A stretch of DNA of 64,000 bases from Colletes latitarsis (GCF_051014445.1 NC_135141.1:16306001-16370000), one strand, 5' to 3'. Shown: positions 25,331-39,046, numbered from the stretch's first letter. Numbers and translations are program-made. The notes: generated from the letters alone by a model not told the origin.

Positions 25331-26485
25331 AATCTTTGTGGCTTCTTTATAATTGATGAGATATTTATATTTATTATTTATTTGTAATTTAACTTAAAAT
25401 CTAGATACCTAAATAATAGTGTACAACATATCGGTGTTTGTGGGGGAACTCTTTCGATTCTTGTTATTGTTATGAAGGTAAATTTCGTCACGTATTTACA
25501 TACGTCGTAGTTTGTGACAGATATAGGAGACATTTACTGCTTAAATAGAATTGCCTTGCATTTATTAATACTGATTCTAAAAATTTCTATCTGTGATTTC
25601 TAATAGGCCCTGCATTAACGTCGAGACATTCGATGATTGGTTGAAGTGACAATAAGTGTCGCTACAATATCTATCTTGGCATAAATACACTTTCCAATTG
25701 TGCAAACGATGACATCAAAAATTGTACATGACAAAACTGACTTAATAGTTTTAAGATCACATTGTTTATTTGTTAAATCAATCGGCGAAAACGCTTTTTC
25801 TGACATATAAAAATTTTTCTTTAAACTAAATAATCGAATACATATCTCAGACGTTTGTATTAATTTATTTGTAAATTATCGATGTTAAAAAACGCAACAT
25901 TATAAAAAATTAGTGTCTTTTATAATATTAAACACCCTCTTAACGGTATAAAAATGTTTCCTTTTACTTAATATGCCCTGATAATAATATAACATTAATT
26001 TAATATTAAATAATTCTTAAGTTATAGTAAAAGTATGTGAACACAGACGGCAGATAATCATTGTTAGCATGGTAACTTCACGTATTAATGTTAATTTGTT
26101 AAATAACAAAAGCTACACATACGTAGTACGCTAGTACAATTTTTCATCCAAACGTATACTGGACTAGTTTAAATGCAAATTCGTTTCTTCGTAAAACTTT
26201 TTATAAATCCCCAAATATTTCTAGGCAGTATTTACAATCTTTTATCATCTTTCGGAGACAATCTCTTGCCCTAACTAGGACAATTCCATGATATAAATCG
26301 ATTTTAAACATTCTCGAGCAGTATCTAATCACACTCTTTCTTTTTCCAGACTCAAATTCGACTGTCGAAGTTTTTTAAAAAGAGACGCCGGTTTCGAGCA
26401 GCAGCCTGAATTTCCAATTCAAACAAGAACTAATTTAACAATTAGTTTACACATCTTTTCGAGCAAAGTGAAATCACAAGAGAGT
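25331..26485. other. Intergenic / 3' untranslated region of the sugar transporter
   Basis: AT-rich. The part next to 26486 should hold the 3' leader of the minus-strand transporter, but I could not choose a polyadenylation signal. A 63-codon minus frame at 25615-25806 has no recognisable domain. Confidence 0.4.
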
Positions 26486-29400
26486 CTATACTCCTGCAGT
26501 AACGTCTTTCAGGTCCACCATCCTCTCCTTCTCCTGCGGATCGACAGCGTCCTTCTTCTTGGAGAACATTTCTTCGATCTCGATCAGAGTTTTGCCTTTG
26601 GTTTCAGGCAGAAAGAATGCAACGAACAACGTGCCTAACAGCGACAACGCCGTAAAGAAGATGAACACACCGTGTCTGCCCATAGTGGCCTCCATGTCCG
26701 GATAAGTTTTCACGGTGATCGAGCTGAAGATGTATCCTACGCAGGTGGTCAGTCCTGTCAACACTTCCTTCACCTTCGTGGGATAAACCTCGCCCACCAT
26801 AGCGAAAGGAACCACCAGGAAGCCGAGGGTGCTGGTAAATATGTACATCAGCACGCAAATCACCGGTATCACACCGCCATCCTTTATGACGTAACCTTTA
26901 TCGTCCATCACTAGATAAACGGACAGTATCGCCATGAAGATCGTCATCCCTAAACCGGAAACGATCGAAGGTATTCGTCGTCCGAATTTCCTGGACACGC
27001 AGGCCACCAATACACTGCCCACCAACCTGGTGAATCCTATCAGAACCGCCCCTAGATAAGGGTCTATCGTGATACCGGCGCTTTGAATAATATCAACCGC
27101 GTAATAGACCACCACGAAGATCCCGGAGAACTGCTGGAAGAAGAAATAACTGAGCATAATGGTGAACGGCACCAACGCGTTCCTCTTCAGCAGATGTTTC
27201 AGCAGGTTCTGCTTCTTCTTCTGCGGTCGTCGTCGCAGTTCTTGCAGCAGCTCCGGCGAGGGGGGTGTATTTTTTGGAATGCCGCGGAATCTCTTCAGGG
27301 ACTCCAGCGCCTCGTCTAGACGACCTCGGTCCCGCAACCAGATCGGGGTTTCTGGGACGACGGCCAAGGTCACCGTGCCCGAGAGCAGCGGAAACAGGGC
27401 ACACATCAAAGCCACCAATCGCCAGTTGTCCTTTCAAAGAGAAAAATCCTGCGTTATTTAATAATGCGTTGCTTCTGAATTCGGAGGGTTGATTTCGCGG
27501 ATGCGAATTTATTTTTATTTCTATGGGCAAAGGTGGGAGAGAATCGTCTGTCAGGAAGTATAGTAAGTAAAACGAAACAACGTCCTTTCTACTTTTAATA
27601 ATGATACAGAGTGTCCAAAAAATATAACTGCATCCTTTTTTCAAATTTTATTGCTCAGAAAGTATGAAGGTACTTATGCCTAAACTTGTTAGTTCACATG
27701 TTGTACTGCAACTATATTTATATTGAATTCGTCTCAAAAGGAGCTATAACATCGCAAAAAAATTCCATTTCAAAAAACATACTTGACCTTGAAATCTCCC
27801 CCACTACTGCAGATATTAAAAACATAATTCTGCTGCATTATGTTATTTTTTTGATATCTTCAATCCCTCCTGAATTATTCCAAAGAGTCCAGTTAAAAGA
27901 GACACCCTTTTAATATAATTTACTATAATTTGTGTTCAATTTATATTCGTTACTTAGTAGATATAGACATTAACATTTTAATACGACAGAATCCGATTCT
28001 TATTGACACATTTTTCCATAACAGTAAAAATTAATTATTACAAAAATTTCAGCTGTAACCCATCTTCTTTATTAATAACTTGGATTTTATGCACAGCAAA
28101 ATAGCATCAAATACGTATGTAACAAGCCTGAATAGAAATTGTTATCGCGATTGTGGTGCAGATATAAAAGTGAACAGCATATAAAATTTTTAAGTAAATA
28201 ATATTAAGTTAATAAAAGCGACAGTATTGTCTGGTCGGCCAATAAGTGTGCGGTTATGCAGAGCAAAATAACGTCAAATAAGTATGTAACAAGCCTGAAT
28301 AGAAATTGTTATCGCGATTGTGGTGCAGATATAAAAGTGAACAGCATATAAAATTTTTAAGTAAATAATATTAAGTTAGTAAAAGCGACAGTATTGTGTG
28401 GTCGGCCAATAAGTATGCGGTTATGCAGAGCAAAATAACGTCAAATAAGTATGTAACAAGCCTGAATAGAAATTGTTATCACGATTGTGGTGCAGATATA
28501 AAAGTGAACAGCATATAAAATTTTTAAGTAAATAATATTAAGTTAGTAAAAGCGACAGTATTGTCTGGTCGGTCAATAAGTGTGCGGTTATGCAGAGCAA
28601 AATAACGTCAAATAAGTATGTAACAAGCCTGAATAGAAATTGTTATCGCGAATGTGGTGCAGAGATAAAAGTGAACAGCATATAAAGTTTTTAAGTAAAT
28701 AATATTAAGTTAGTAAAAGCGACAGTATTGTCTGGTCGGCCAATAAGTGTGCGGTTATGCAGAGCAAAATAACGTCAAATATGTATGTAACAAGCCTGAA
28801 TAGAAATTGTTATCGCGATTGTGGTGTAGATATAAAAGTGAACAGCATATAAAATTTTTAAGTAAATAATATTAAGTTAGTAAAAGCGACAGTATTGTGT
28901 GGTCGGCCAATAAGTGTGCGGTTATGCAGAGCAAATTAACGTCAAATAAGTATGTAACAAGCCTAAATAGAAATTGTTATCGCGATTGTGGTGCAGATAT
29001 AAAAGTGAACAGCATATAAAGTTTTTAAGTAAATAATATTAAGTTAGTAAAAGCGACAGTATTGTGTGATCGGCCAATAAGTGTGGGGTCGTGTATTTGC
29101 GTAACAGATGGAAGTACCGGTGTTGTTCTACTTCGAAATGTTTTTCCTCGACCCTTACCTTGAACAGGTAGCCGAAAACGTAAACAATCAAGACACCGAT
29201 GGCAATGGCCACGCTGGTCCATGTGACCATTGTGGCGCGCCACTTTGGAGAGGCGACTTCCGCGCTGTAAACAGTCGCCGGGACCGAGGCCGAACCGGTC
29301 GCGATTCCGGAAATTATTCTGCCCACAATGATCTGTTCGTATGTCCCAGAGAAGTAAATGACAAGCCAGCCGACAACCGAGGCGATTGATGTTGTCAGCA

Positions 29401-32400
29401 GGCTCAGTCTCCTTCCGCGTCTCATGGTGTAACTGGACAATATGCAGCCAAACGGAATTCCCAGCGCCGTCACGGTGGCTGTGAATTAATTGGATCGTTA
29501 ATTGAAACGCTCCAACCTCCCAATGGATTCTAGTTAAACGTTTCGAAAGATTTTACACGAGGTATGAGGGAATTATATACAGAATGTTCGACAACCTCAT
29601 ATTAAAAATTTAAAAGCTGATTCTAGAGTCAAGAGTAATGATTTGTTGATTGAAGCTTCGTTTACAAAATATTAACATTTAATGATCCGCCTGTAGAATG
29701 ATATATGTATTTTAAAATTAAAATTTTTAATTTAAAGGCTGATTCTAGAGTCAAGAGTAGTGATTTGTTGATTGAGGCTTTGTTTGCAAAATATTAACAT
29801 TTAATGATCCGCCTGTAGAATGATATATGTATTTTAAAATTAAAATTTTAAATTTAAAGGTTGATTCTAGAGTCAATAATAGTGATTTGTTGATCGTGAC
29901 TTTCTTTCCAAAATATTAACATTTAATGATCCGCCTGTAGAATGATATATGTATTTCAAAAGTAAAATTTAAAATTTAAAGGCTGATTCTAGAGTCAAGA
30001 GTAGTGATTTGTTGATTGAGACTTTCTTTGCAAAATATTAACATTTAATGATCCGCCTGTAGAATGATATATGTATTTCAAAATTAAAATTTAAAATTTA
30101 AAGGCTGATTCTAGTGTCAGGCGTAGTGATTTGTTGATCGAGGCTTTGTTTACAAAATATTAACATTTAATGATCCGCCTGTAGAATGATATATGTATTT
30201 AAAATTAAAATTTAAAGACTGATTCTAGAATCAAGAATAGTGATTTGTTGATTGAGGCTTTGTTTACAAAATATTAACATTTAATGATCCGTCTGTAGAA
30301 TGATATATGTATTTTAAAATTAAAATTTAAAATATAGGCTGATTCTAGAGTCAAGAGTAGCGATTTGTTGATTGAGGCTTTGTTTGCAAAATATTAACAT
30401 TTAATGATCCGCCTGTAGAATGATATATGTATTTCAAAATTAAAATTTAAAATTTAAAAGCTGATTCTAGAGTCAGGCGTAGTGATTTGTTGATTGAAGC
30501 TTTCTTTCCAAAATATTAACATTTAATGATCCGTCTGTAGAATGATATATGTATTTTAAAATTAAAATTTAAAATTTAAACGCTGATTCTAGAGTCAAAA
30601 GTAGTGATTTGTTGATTGAAGCTTTCTTTCCAAAATATTAATATTTAATGATCCGCCTGTAGAATGATATGTGTATTTTAAAATTGAAATTTAAAATGTA
30701 TAGGCTGATTCTAGAGTCAAGAGTAATGATTTGTTAATTGAGGCTTTGTTTACAAAATATTAACATTTAAAGATTCGCCTGTAAAACGGTACATGTATTT
30801 CTACATTTCAGCAGAATTCGACATCTTTCGTTCAGCGAAGATTTGTTGTAAAAAGTTACCAAAAAAATTGACCCTGACTTGAAAAAATCGAAGTTAATTT
30901 TTTTTTATTGCATCGTATTATATTCGTCGCGTGGATGATAAATATTTATTTATCAACTATACTGCTTGATTTATGTGTGTGTTGTGGGTTTAAAAATAAG
31001 TATAATTTGTGCTTGGTTTTTGAGATGTTGCAAGTTTATTAGAATCGATGTCTAAACGGGCGTAAAATCATGCTCGCGTATGCATCAGGTTGCTTGTTTC
31101 CAGGGGCACTTTGAGTGAAAGAAAATTATAAAAAGGAAAACTAAAAATCTACACTTAACTTATACATACATGTATATTAGTCCTTTTAGATTTAATTTAA
31201 TTCATTATGTTTTGAAAAGAACCCACACTAGGATAGCAACGTAAATAAAAAATTGTTCGATAGCTTGTGCCAACTCACTATATGCACGTCGTTTAATTTT
31301 TTAAATATTTTCACGCCACAAGATATATTTTTATCGTTGCTTTTGTGCCCTTAATTTTCAATATTACAATAAAATTAGTATTTGTCTAGAAGTAAATGTT
31401 TCTATTTTAAAATGTTAAATATTCTCTCCTAAATTATTACAAGAATGGACATGTTATTAAAAAAAATGAATTATTAAGCTTTTGTATCTTACAGCATTTT
31501 TATTAAGTGCTTTAAGATACTGAATACCTTTAAGTATACTAAATGAAGTATTTTGCATAGAGACAATTGTTTCCATTTTTATTTTGCTGAATATAGTTGT
31601 ATGGGGTTAGATGGTAAGAATTATAGGAGCAACACTGACCTATCCAATTTGCTTGAACCTTATCAATTTTGACGTCACTCGTGGGTGCCATTAATGGTCC
31701 CAACGCCACAGCACTGTAACCAAAAGCCATGGCTGGGCCCAAAACAGAGGAATTTGCACACAAAGACATAATTATCTGAAAGAAAATAAATACCTATTAA
31801 TTCCTTTCAAAAGTACCTCCTAGTAATAATAAACTTTATACTATTGTAGTAAAATATAAAACTAAATCAAAATCTGTAGTTTATTCTTATATTTTTCATA
31901 TTTTGCTAAGGTTTTATACAGGGTGTTCGGTCACCCCTGGGTAAAATTTTAATGAGGGATTCTAGAGGCTAAAATAAGACGAAAATTAAGAATACCAATT
32001 TGTTGATGGAGGCTTCGTTAAAAAATAATTAACAATTAAATTCAAAAATTTCCAATCGTTCTAGAAAAATTATTTTCTGTTGCGGTGGTCAATTACAATC
32101 ATTTTTGGTGAATACACATACCTCCGAAATCCTACCCACTTTCGAAAAAAAAATTCGAGTAAGTGCTGAAAGTTTTGGGTGAAAAAAAAAGACTTTCGAA
32201 TCGTCTTGGAAAAATTATTTTTAGTTGCAGGGGTCAATTGCAAGCATTTTTAGTTAACAGACATACCCCCGAAATCCTACTCAGTTTCGAGAAAAAAATT
32301 CTTTACCGAAAATATAATTTCTGGCCATAAACGTCTGTCCGAATTTTCATGCGAATCTTTAAAACGTCATAACTTCTGAACGGATTGGACGATTTTAATG

Positions 32401-35400
32401 TTTAAAAAAGCAAACTACGCGTATTTTGATGGAGGATATGTACAAATCGCAAAAATATTCGAAAGGTTGGTCCCTGACCTCGCAAAATGAGAGAAACCCT
32501 ATAAAAATGGTCCAATTTTCAAACTACCATAATTCCTACAATAGTGAATATATTTCAATGAAACTTTTTTCTAAAGTAGAGCTCATGGGTACCTACAAAA
32601 AAGTATTAGACAACTTTTCTGTAGGGCGTCATACAAAATTACTAAAAATGAAAAAGGAATTTTTAAGAAAAATCAATAGGGGGTAGGTGCCTAAATTTTT
32701 CGACAAAATTAAAAAATTTCCAATCGTTCTAGAAAAATTATTTTCTGTTGCGGTGGTCAATTACAATCATTTTTGGTGAATAGACATACCCCCGAAATCT
32801 TACGCATTTTCGAGAAAAAAATTCAGTACAGGCGGAACTTTAAACGTTAATAACTTTTTAACAAAGCCTCCATCAACAAATTGGTATTCTTGATTTTCGT
32901 CTTATTTTGGCCTCTAAAATCTCCCATTAAAATTTTTCCCAGGGGTGGCCAAACACCCTGCATAATTTTCATCATTATTCCCATTTCATGATTGTAAAAA
33001 TTTCAATACATAATGGTACTATCATTTCGAGGATAAACAATTAATCCATAAGTTGTCATCAATATAAAAACACAACGATAGTTATTACTTTCTTTACAAT
33101 AATTTTATAAATTCTCCGCAGAAATAATCAAAAGTATTAGTTTCAGAAAGTACTAAGTAGTACTTTAAATATATTTTATTGAAATGGTATGCGAAATTAT
33201 TGTTGGTCTAATATTATTGTTCTTAAAGATTATAAAACAAAACGTAGGACACAATAGGACATGTAATACTAAATATCCAAAAGAATTCAGACAAAGGTGT
33301 GCAAAATGAAAAAAACTAAACTACATAGATGTATCAAAAACATAATATTTTTGAATTTTGTACTTTTTCAATTTTTAATATGTCCATTAATTTAATTTGT
33401 TATACTATATTATCTTTCGAGGACAATCAGAAATGTTGTTTCTGTAAAATTAGTTTCAATGACTATACAAATATTTTAAATTCGCAAACAAGCGTCCAAA
33501 AATAATCATTGTTTGGCCATTTATGAATAACAATGTGTTTGCAATATCTTTATTTTCGAGTTGTTTACTTTCTTAAATATTAATTACTTTTTGACTCAGA
33601 TAAATTTTCTTATCGTGCTGCAAAATATGAATTGCTTTCCAAAAGACTGTCTGAACATATTTAAAATTCTGTATCAGTATTTTATAATGTTTAAAACTAC
33701 TCTTCAGAGAGTAATCTTTTAATTTGTCTTATCGCTAGATGTGTTTAACAACAAGATCGTTCGCTATCTCTTAATTCGGCGATAACCCACCGGGGGTCGA
33801 ACAACAAAAATAGCTACGTTACATAATCTTTGACATTTCGAATCGTGTTCGATAGAAAATTCCAATTACAGGATATAATTGATTTTGATTAATTGCAAGC
33901 TTCAGATCGAATGGGTAGAAATTTATTCCTGTCGAAGCCTTGGAGGAATCAAAGTGCCGCTATTTTTTCTAAATTCCACACCACGCATTGAAATTCCCAT
34001 GTTACATAAAGTCGTCTGTAACGCACAATTGTCGTGTTTATAATTTGTAATTAGCAACCACCATTGAGGAACTCGGTAGAATCGATTACATGAACTTCGA
34101 AGAATAATTATTATAAGCGAGAGAGATTATTTTAAATGGCAGTCAATTACGATTTTAAAAGTGATAATACGAGTGGAAAATTCGTATAGTATCTTAGATA
34201 AAATTCATGACCGATAAATTTGTGAGGCAACTTCAATAAATATTAGAAATCACAAATCGATAAAAACTATCGATTCCAATCGAATGTTAAGTTTGTGTTC
34301 CAATGTCAATTTTTATGTACGGAAACTCGTTATCTAAATAAACATTTTGCTTGTATCTGTTTTTTGTTAATTACGCGATACTTCATATATTATATTAATA
34401 TTCCTTAGATAAAAATCTGACGCTGGTTTCGAACGTGCGAACGATAAACGAGTAAATATAAAGGGTTAGCTGATCAAACGACCAAACGCTAAAATAAAAT
34501 CGAGTCGATTGAAAGGATTTTCCCCCGATCAACCCCGCTATCGTTGAACTTTTCTTATGACCAATATCGAAACCGGTTTGAAAAGGATGACCGAGAAGAT
34601 GGGCAAGATAGTCGTGGAATAATTAAATTAAGCCTTGAAGTGTCACCGTAAGGTTTACGTAAAGCAGCGTTAAACGTTCGATAATATCACGGTATTTCGA
34701 GTTACGCAAATCTTTCTAATCAGCTCCACTGTGTGGAAGCTGAACTGTCAAGAAATTGCACAAATTTCTTCGAACAGAATTTATCTTGGTCAGTGTCGCC
34801 AGTTTGAAAAATTCATTGGTCAAAATTAGTTTGTATTTCGAGACGATTTATGTTTCGCTTAGACGAAAATTGGAAATTGCAATTATGCACAATTTACTCG
34901 CAAGATTTGTGACGCGAGTGATCGCGTCGCGAAGAGAAAAAGGAAAAATTCTGCGTGCCTAGTGACAGGAATTAAGCGTCCCATGTAATTTATTACCCAG
35001 ATAACAGACCAGTCATTGAAATTTTTTTACGTAAGCCAAGACAGCTCGGTCCTCTCTCTATGGCTACGTTACTCGTCGTATACATATAACGGCGATCGTA
35101 ACTCGATCTTAGGTAAGGTCTGATAGACTTCGTCCTCGATTCTCGAAAAATGTGCGTGATCGACCCTGTGTTCGTTTCACTGGCGTATTTCAAACTGTTT
35201 GGTCTGCACGAGAAGATCCTCGAGGCTCTAACAGACGAATGGCAGAACCGTAGCTAAACGTCAGACAATGAACTTTAACAGACTTCTATCTTTACGCTAA
35301 AATACACATATTTATAAATTTATGACTTATTCAAGAAATTGGAACCGTTTCTTTATAATTTTATTGTTTATTTTCGACTGCATAGGGTTTACAAATATAT

Positions 35401-38400
35401 TTTAAATATTCGAAATATTTTTCACCATGTTTGTTATCGTTAGGCAATATTGCAAATGGTTTTTAAGAGACGGAGTAGCTTCGTTCCTTCTAGAAATTCG
35501 ATGTTCAATGTTCATACTAAAATGGACTGTGCTTCAGCTATGTTTCACATTATAGTTCTCGTAACCTAGTATTTTGTACTAAAATTTAAAGCAATATTTC
35601 AAACATACCATAGAATTTTATGAAAAACTGTAACCTCTTTCTCGTTTTAAACGTTAATTAATTTGTATTATGAAATAAAAAAGAAATTGTTGGATCGTGT
35701 AACGAAGAACTCAATAGCAATTACTTACATTGTAATATTTGCGCAAACTAAATTTTTTGCCAATTACTATTATTATAATATAAACTAATTTGTCTACTCT
35801 TAATATTTAAAAAATTATCAAAAATAGATTTGAGAGGTTGCAAACGAAATATTTTGCAGTTAGATGAGAAATTAAATAGCGCGTCAATTATCAATATACT
35901 TCAGGTATTAATTTGTCAAACGTAATATATCGTTAAGCAATAATGAATAGAACGAATATTGATCCAACGCAGAAAGTTATACCTATCATTAAACTTTCTG
36001 TTATAATATTTACATGGTACACGAAATTAATGATTTAATCTTCGTTCTCTTGATAATAATAGTGAACCAATTAGAGTCATAATTCACAAAAGATTACTAC
36101 GCATCGTAAATCATTCCACAACCAGTTTAAAATTGTGCACTTTGATGCAGGTTAATATAGATAAGAGAAAAACTATTAATTCCTGTTTATCTCGTCTATA
36201 ATTTTGTGTCATAGCTTCCATTAAGGATTAATGTTAACAAAAAGAATAGTTAAACAATTGAAACGGAAGGAAACTTGTCTTCGAATGAAATTTGTAAAAT
36301 TTTCATTCAATTTTATTGAGAAAACTTTTGGAGCTTCGTAAGCTTTCAAAATATAAATCTCGATGATAGGAAATTCTGAAGAAAAGTATTGGTATTATAT
36401 TCTTTTAATTATGGTTTCGTTTACTTATGTGTTATGGCATAGTAAATGATTCATTTGATATATCATTACTGATACCATAAAACACGAACTATAGTTACAA
36501 TAATTTCAACGATTCTTGCTGTTTCATCATTCAATGCATATCAAGGGATTAGTCGATTGTCACGAGAAAAATATGAAACAGCTGAATAACAATGTCACAG
36601 TAATTAACGCTATTATACAGTTTGCTTTCAATAAGAAATATATTCATGAAACGTTGAAACGATTCTCATTGTGAGTAACAGTAATTAAAAATGCATGTCC
36701 CTTTTGAATTTTTGTATAAAAGTTTCTTTGCATTTTGTCATTAATTCGCATAAAGAATAGGGGAAACGTCAAGTTTTAACATCTTTAAGAAAATAGAAAT
36801 TTATTTTTCAACATAATGTCAACTTCGTACATATACTTTTAATTTCAAATAATATATAACACATTAAACTTTAAAAAACGAGTACTATTTTTATCCCCAT
36901 CTTCGTAAAACTCAAAATTCATTAAATTTACATTCCCTCTTCTTCTCGCAGATCTTCATTTGCTTTTATTTATGCGTTTCATTAATTTTAGAGTCAACGT
37001 TTTTGTCTTAAATAAAAATTACCCTATTTGTATTTTTGGATATTTAGGCTCGATTTTATTACTGAGTAGATTGTTCAATTATTGTGCAAACGTCTGATTT
37101 ATTATACGCAATATACAGGGTGTTCGGTCACCTCTGGGAAAAATTTTAATGGGAGATTCTAGAGGTAAAAATAAGACGAAAATCAAAAATACCAATTTGT
37201 TGATCGAGGCTTCGTTAAAAAGTTATTAAAAAATTAAATTAAAAAATTTCAAATCATTCTGAAAAAATATTATTAGTTGCAGGAGTGGATTGTAAGTATT
37301 TTTGGTCAATAGACATACCCTCGAAATCCTAACCATTTCCGAGAAAAAAATTCCTTACCGAAAATATAATTGCTGGCCAGAAATGCTTCCCTGAAATTTC
37401 ATGCGAATCTTTAAAACACCATAACTTCTGAACGGATTGGACGATTTTAATGTTTAAAAAAGCAAACTACGCGTATTTTGATGGAGGATATGTACAAATC
37501 GCAAAAATATTCGAAAGATTGGTCCCTGACCTCGCAAAATGAGAGAAACCCCATAAAAATGGTCCAATTTTCAAACTACCATAATTCCTACAATAGTGAA
37601 TATATTTCAATGAAACTTTTTTCTGAAGTAGAGCTCATGGGTACCTACAGAAAAGTATTAGACAACTTTTCTGTAGGGCGTCAAACAAAATTACTAAAAA
37701 TCAAAAACGAATTTGTAAGAAAAATCGACAGGGGGTAGGTGCCTAAATTTTTCGACGAAAAAAAAAATTTTTAATTAATTCTGAAAAAATTATTTTCGGT
37801 TGCGGGGATCAATTACAATCATTTTTGGTCAATAGACATACCCCCGAAATCCTACCCACTTTTGAAAAAAAAATTCGAGAATGTGTGAAATTTTTCGACG
37901 GAAAATAAAAATTTCAAATCGTTCTAAAAAAATTATTTTCCGTTGCGGGAGCCAATTACAATCATTTTTGGTGAATAGACATACCCCCGAAATCCTACCC
38001 ACTTTTGAGAAAAAAATTCAATAGAGGCGGAACTTTAATCGTTAATAACTGTTTAACGAAGCCTCTATCAACAAATTAATATTTCCCATTAAAATTTTTC
38101 CCAGGGGTGGCCGAACACCTTGTATAATACATTAAACTTTAGAAAACGAGTACTATTTTTATCCCCATCTTCTTCGTAAAACTCAAAATTCATGAAAATT
38201 TACATTCCCCCTTCTTCTCGTAGACCTTCATTTGATCTTATTTATGCGTTTCATTAATTTTAAAGTCAACGTTTCTGTCTCAAATAAAAATCACCCTATC
38301 TGTATTCTTAGATATTTGGCCTCGATTTTATTACTAAATAGATTGTTCAATTATTGTGCAAACGTCTGATTTATTATTCGCAGTATCTCGCTGTAAACTT

Positions 38401-39046
38401 GACGTATCTATCGTAGAGATCGCAGTTTCTGCACAATTCACAGAAGCTGTGCATCGTTCTGTCGAAGAATGATAGCACAAAAATTCAAAATCCGACAATT
38501 ACCTGATAAGTGACTCCTTTCTTTTCCCGCCTTTTTTCTTCCGCGATGTCAGGCTCCATCTGGGGAAAAAATGTTTATAAAATCTCTGTTCCTTTCATCT
38601 TTTATTGCTTGCTATTATTAAAGTCTTATTTTTACGATAATATGTGTATTGCGCGATAAGCGAGTGCGTTACGATCGACATTCTGACGCTTGTTTGCTTC
38701 GTTCGACGTTGGAAAGTGCTAAGCGATAATTCTAAATCGTTGTTTCTTAATTTCTTTGTTAAAATGATAATTGATGCAATTCAGAGCCAACTTTGGACAT
38801 TTTTAAAACGACATTTAATATTTTACTAAATGACCTAATATTTTACGTTAAAGTATAATGGAAATCGATAAGCATCGATACAGGGAAATCCACTCAAGCA
38901 GATTAAAAACATTCGATAAGACAATGAAGAATTTAGATTCGTGTCGCGTACAAATTTAGAAGAATATCATACAAACAAGTTACCTTCGTCTCTGAATGTT
39001 TATCCACATGCCCGTTTGAATTGCTCGTTCCGTTTACATTAGTCAT
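26486..39046 (-). CDS. Tret1: Facilitated trehalose transporter Tret1-like (MFS sugar transporter)
   Basis: Five coding exons on minus: 39046-38984, 38559-38503, 31775-31640, 29478-29159, 27430-26486. All borders are GT-AG and phases fit, giving 506 residues. Residues 1-40 form a hydrophilic cytoplasmic tail; about twelve membrane segments follow. Sugar-porter signatures: RRGRR (105-109) in loop 2-3, PETPIWL (218-224) after helix 6, QQFSGI (291-296) in helix 7, GRR (342-344) in loop 8-9, PETKGKTL (from 467) after helix 12. Tret1 proteins move trehalose down its gradient across the plasma membrane; substrate here is inferred from family only, and glucose or fructose transport cannot be excluded. 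Introns are large (intron 2 is about 6.7 kb) and loaded with satellites and TIR elements. Start is the first ATG of the 39046 exon; more upstream non-coding exons are likely. Confidence 0.93.
27607..27912. mobile_element. Possible small TIR element in transporter intron 4
   Basis: Left end CAGAGTGTCCAAAA at 27608 and right end 'agagacacccttttaat' near 27898-27914 read as imperfect inverted termini. About 300 bp, no coding. Resembles other 'CAGGGTGTC' ends in the window (45859), so it may belong to a related MITE family. Weakly supported. Confidence 0.4.
28087..29083. repeat. Satellite D, 167-bp unit, about 6 copies, intronic
   Basis: 'tatgcagagcaaaataacgt' recurs at 28255, 28422, 28589, 28756 and 28923, exactly 167 bp apart each time, with a first slightly diverged copy from 28088. 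Each unit continues with 'aacaagcctgaatag', 'ataaaagtgaacagc' and 'gacagtattgt'. Copies differ at few positions, so the array is young. It lies within intron 4 of the transporter and ends only about 75 bp beyond the donor end of exon 4. Confidence 0.95.
29580..30800. repeat. Satellite E, about 120-bp unit, about 10 copies, intronic
   Basis: Units contain 'gctgattctagagtcaagag', 'gatttgttgattgaggctt', 'aaaatattaacatttaatga' and 'ccgcctgtagaatgatatatg'. The last block recurs about every 120 bp from 29694 to 30660. The array opens at 29580 with TATA followed by CAGAATGTTCGACAACC, and its unit matches the terminal 100 bp of the CAGGGTG element family (gattctagaggc, aatttgttgatggaggcttcgtt, aaaaagttattaacgttta). 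It lies in intron 3 of the transporter. Confidence 0.9.
31919..32960 (+). mobile_element. CAGGGTG-family TIR element, copy 2 (both ends present)
   Basis: Left end CAGGGTGTTCGGTCACCCC after TATA; right end is the inverted form ending 'ggtggccaaacaccctg', followed by CATA, one base off TATA. About 100 bp of extended inverted terminus ('gattctagaggc', 'gacgaaaattaagaatacc', 'tttgttgatggaggcttcgtt'). Inside are tandem units of about 140 bp and the core with an 86-codon frame at 32426-32686. It sits in intron 2 of the transporter. Confidence 0.88.
32961..36860. other. Transporter intron 2, middle part, no recognised feature
   Basis: About 3.9 kb of AT-rich intronic DNA. I saw no exon, RNA gene or clear repeat. 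A slightly less AT-rich patch is found at about 34890-35250. Confidence 0.5.
36861..37113 (+). repeat. Direct repeat flanking CAGGGTG copy 3, left copy
   Basis: About 255 bp from 'acattaaact' to 'ttattatacgcaata' is repeated on the other side of the element at 38129-38386 in the same orientation ('gagtactatttttatcccc', 'ttatgcgtttcattaatttt', 'gattgttcaattattgtgc'). Copies differ by scattered substitutions and small indels. Confidence 0.85.
37116..38122 (+). mobile_element. CAGGGTG-family TIR element, copy 3 (complete)
   Basis: CAGGGTGTTCGGTCACC at the left, inverted end 'ggtggccgaacaccttg' at the right, TATA on both flanks. Internal units and core are as in copy 2, with an 86-codon frame at 37478-37738 nearly the same as in copy 2. 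The element is bracketed by a 255-bp direct duplication. It sits in intron 2 of the transporter. Confidence 0.9.
38129..38386 (+). repeat. Direct repeat flanking CAGGGTG copy 3, right copy
   Basis: Partner of 36861-37113. It ends at 'ttattattcgcagtat', where the left copy runs into the TATA preceding the element. Confidence 0.85.

Noticed and set aside
36861..38386. 255-bp direct repeats as LTRs of a retrotransposon
   Set aside because: No primer-binding site, polypurine tract or TG..CA ends; the internal part is a TIR element with its own TATA borders.
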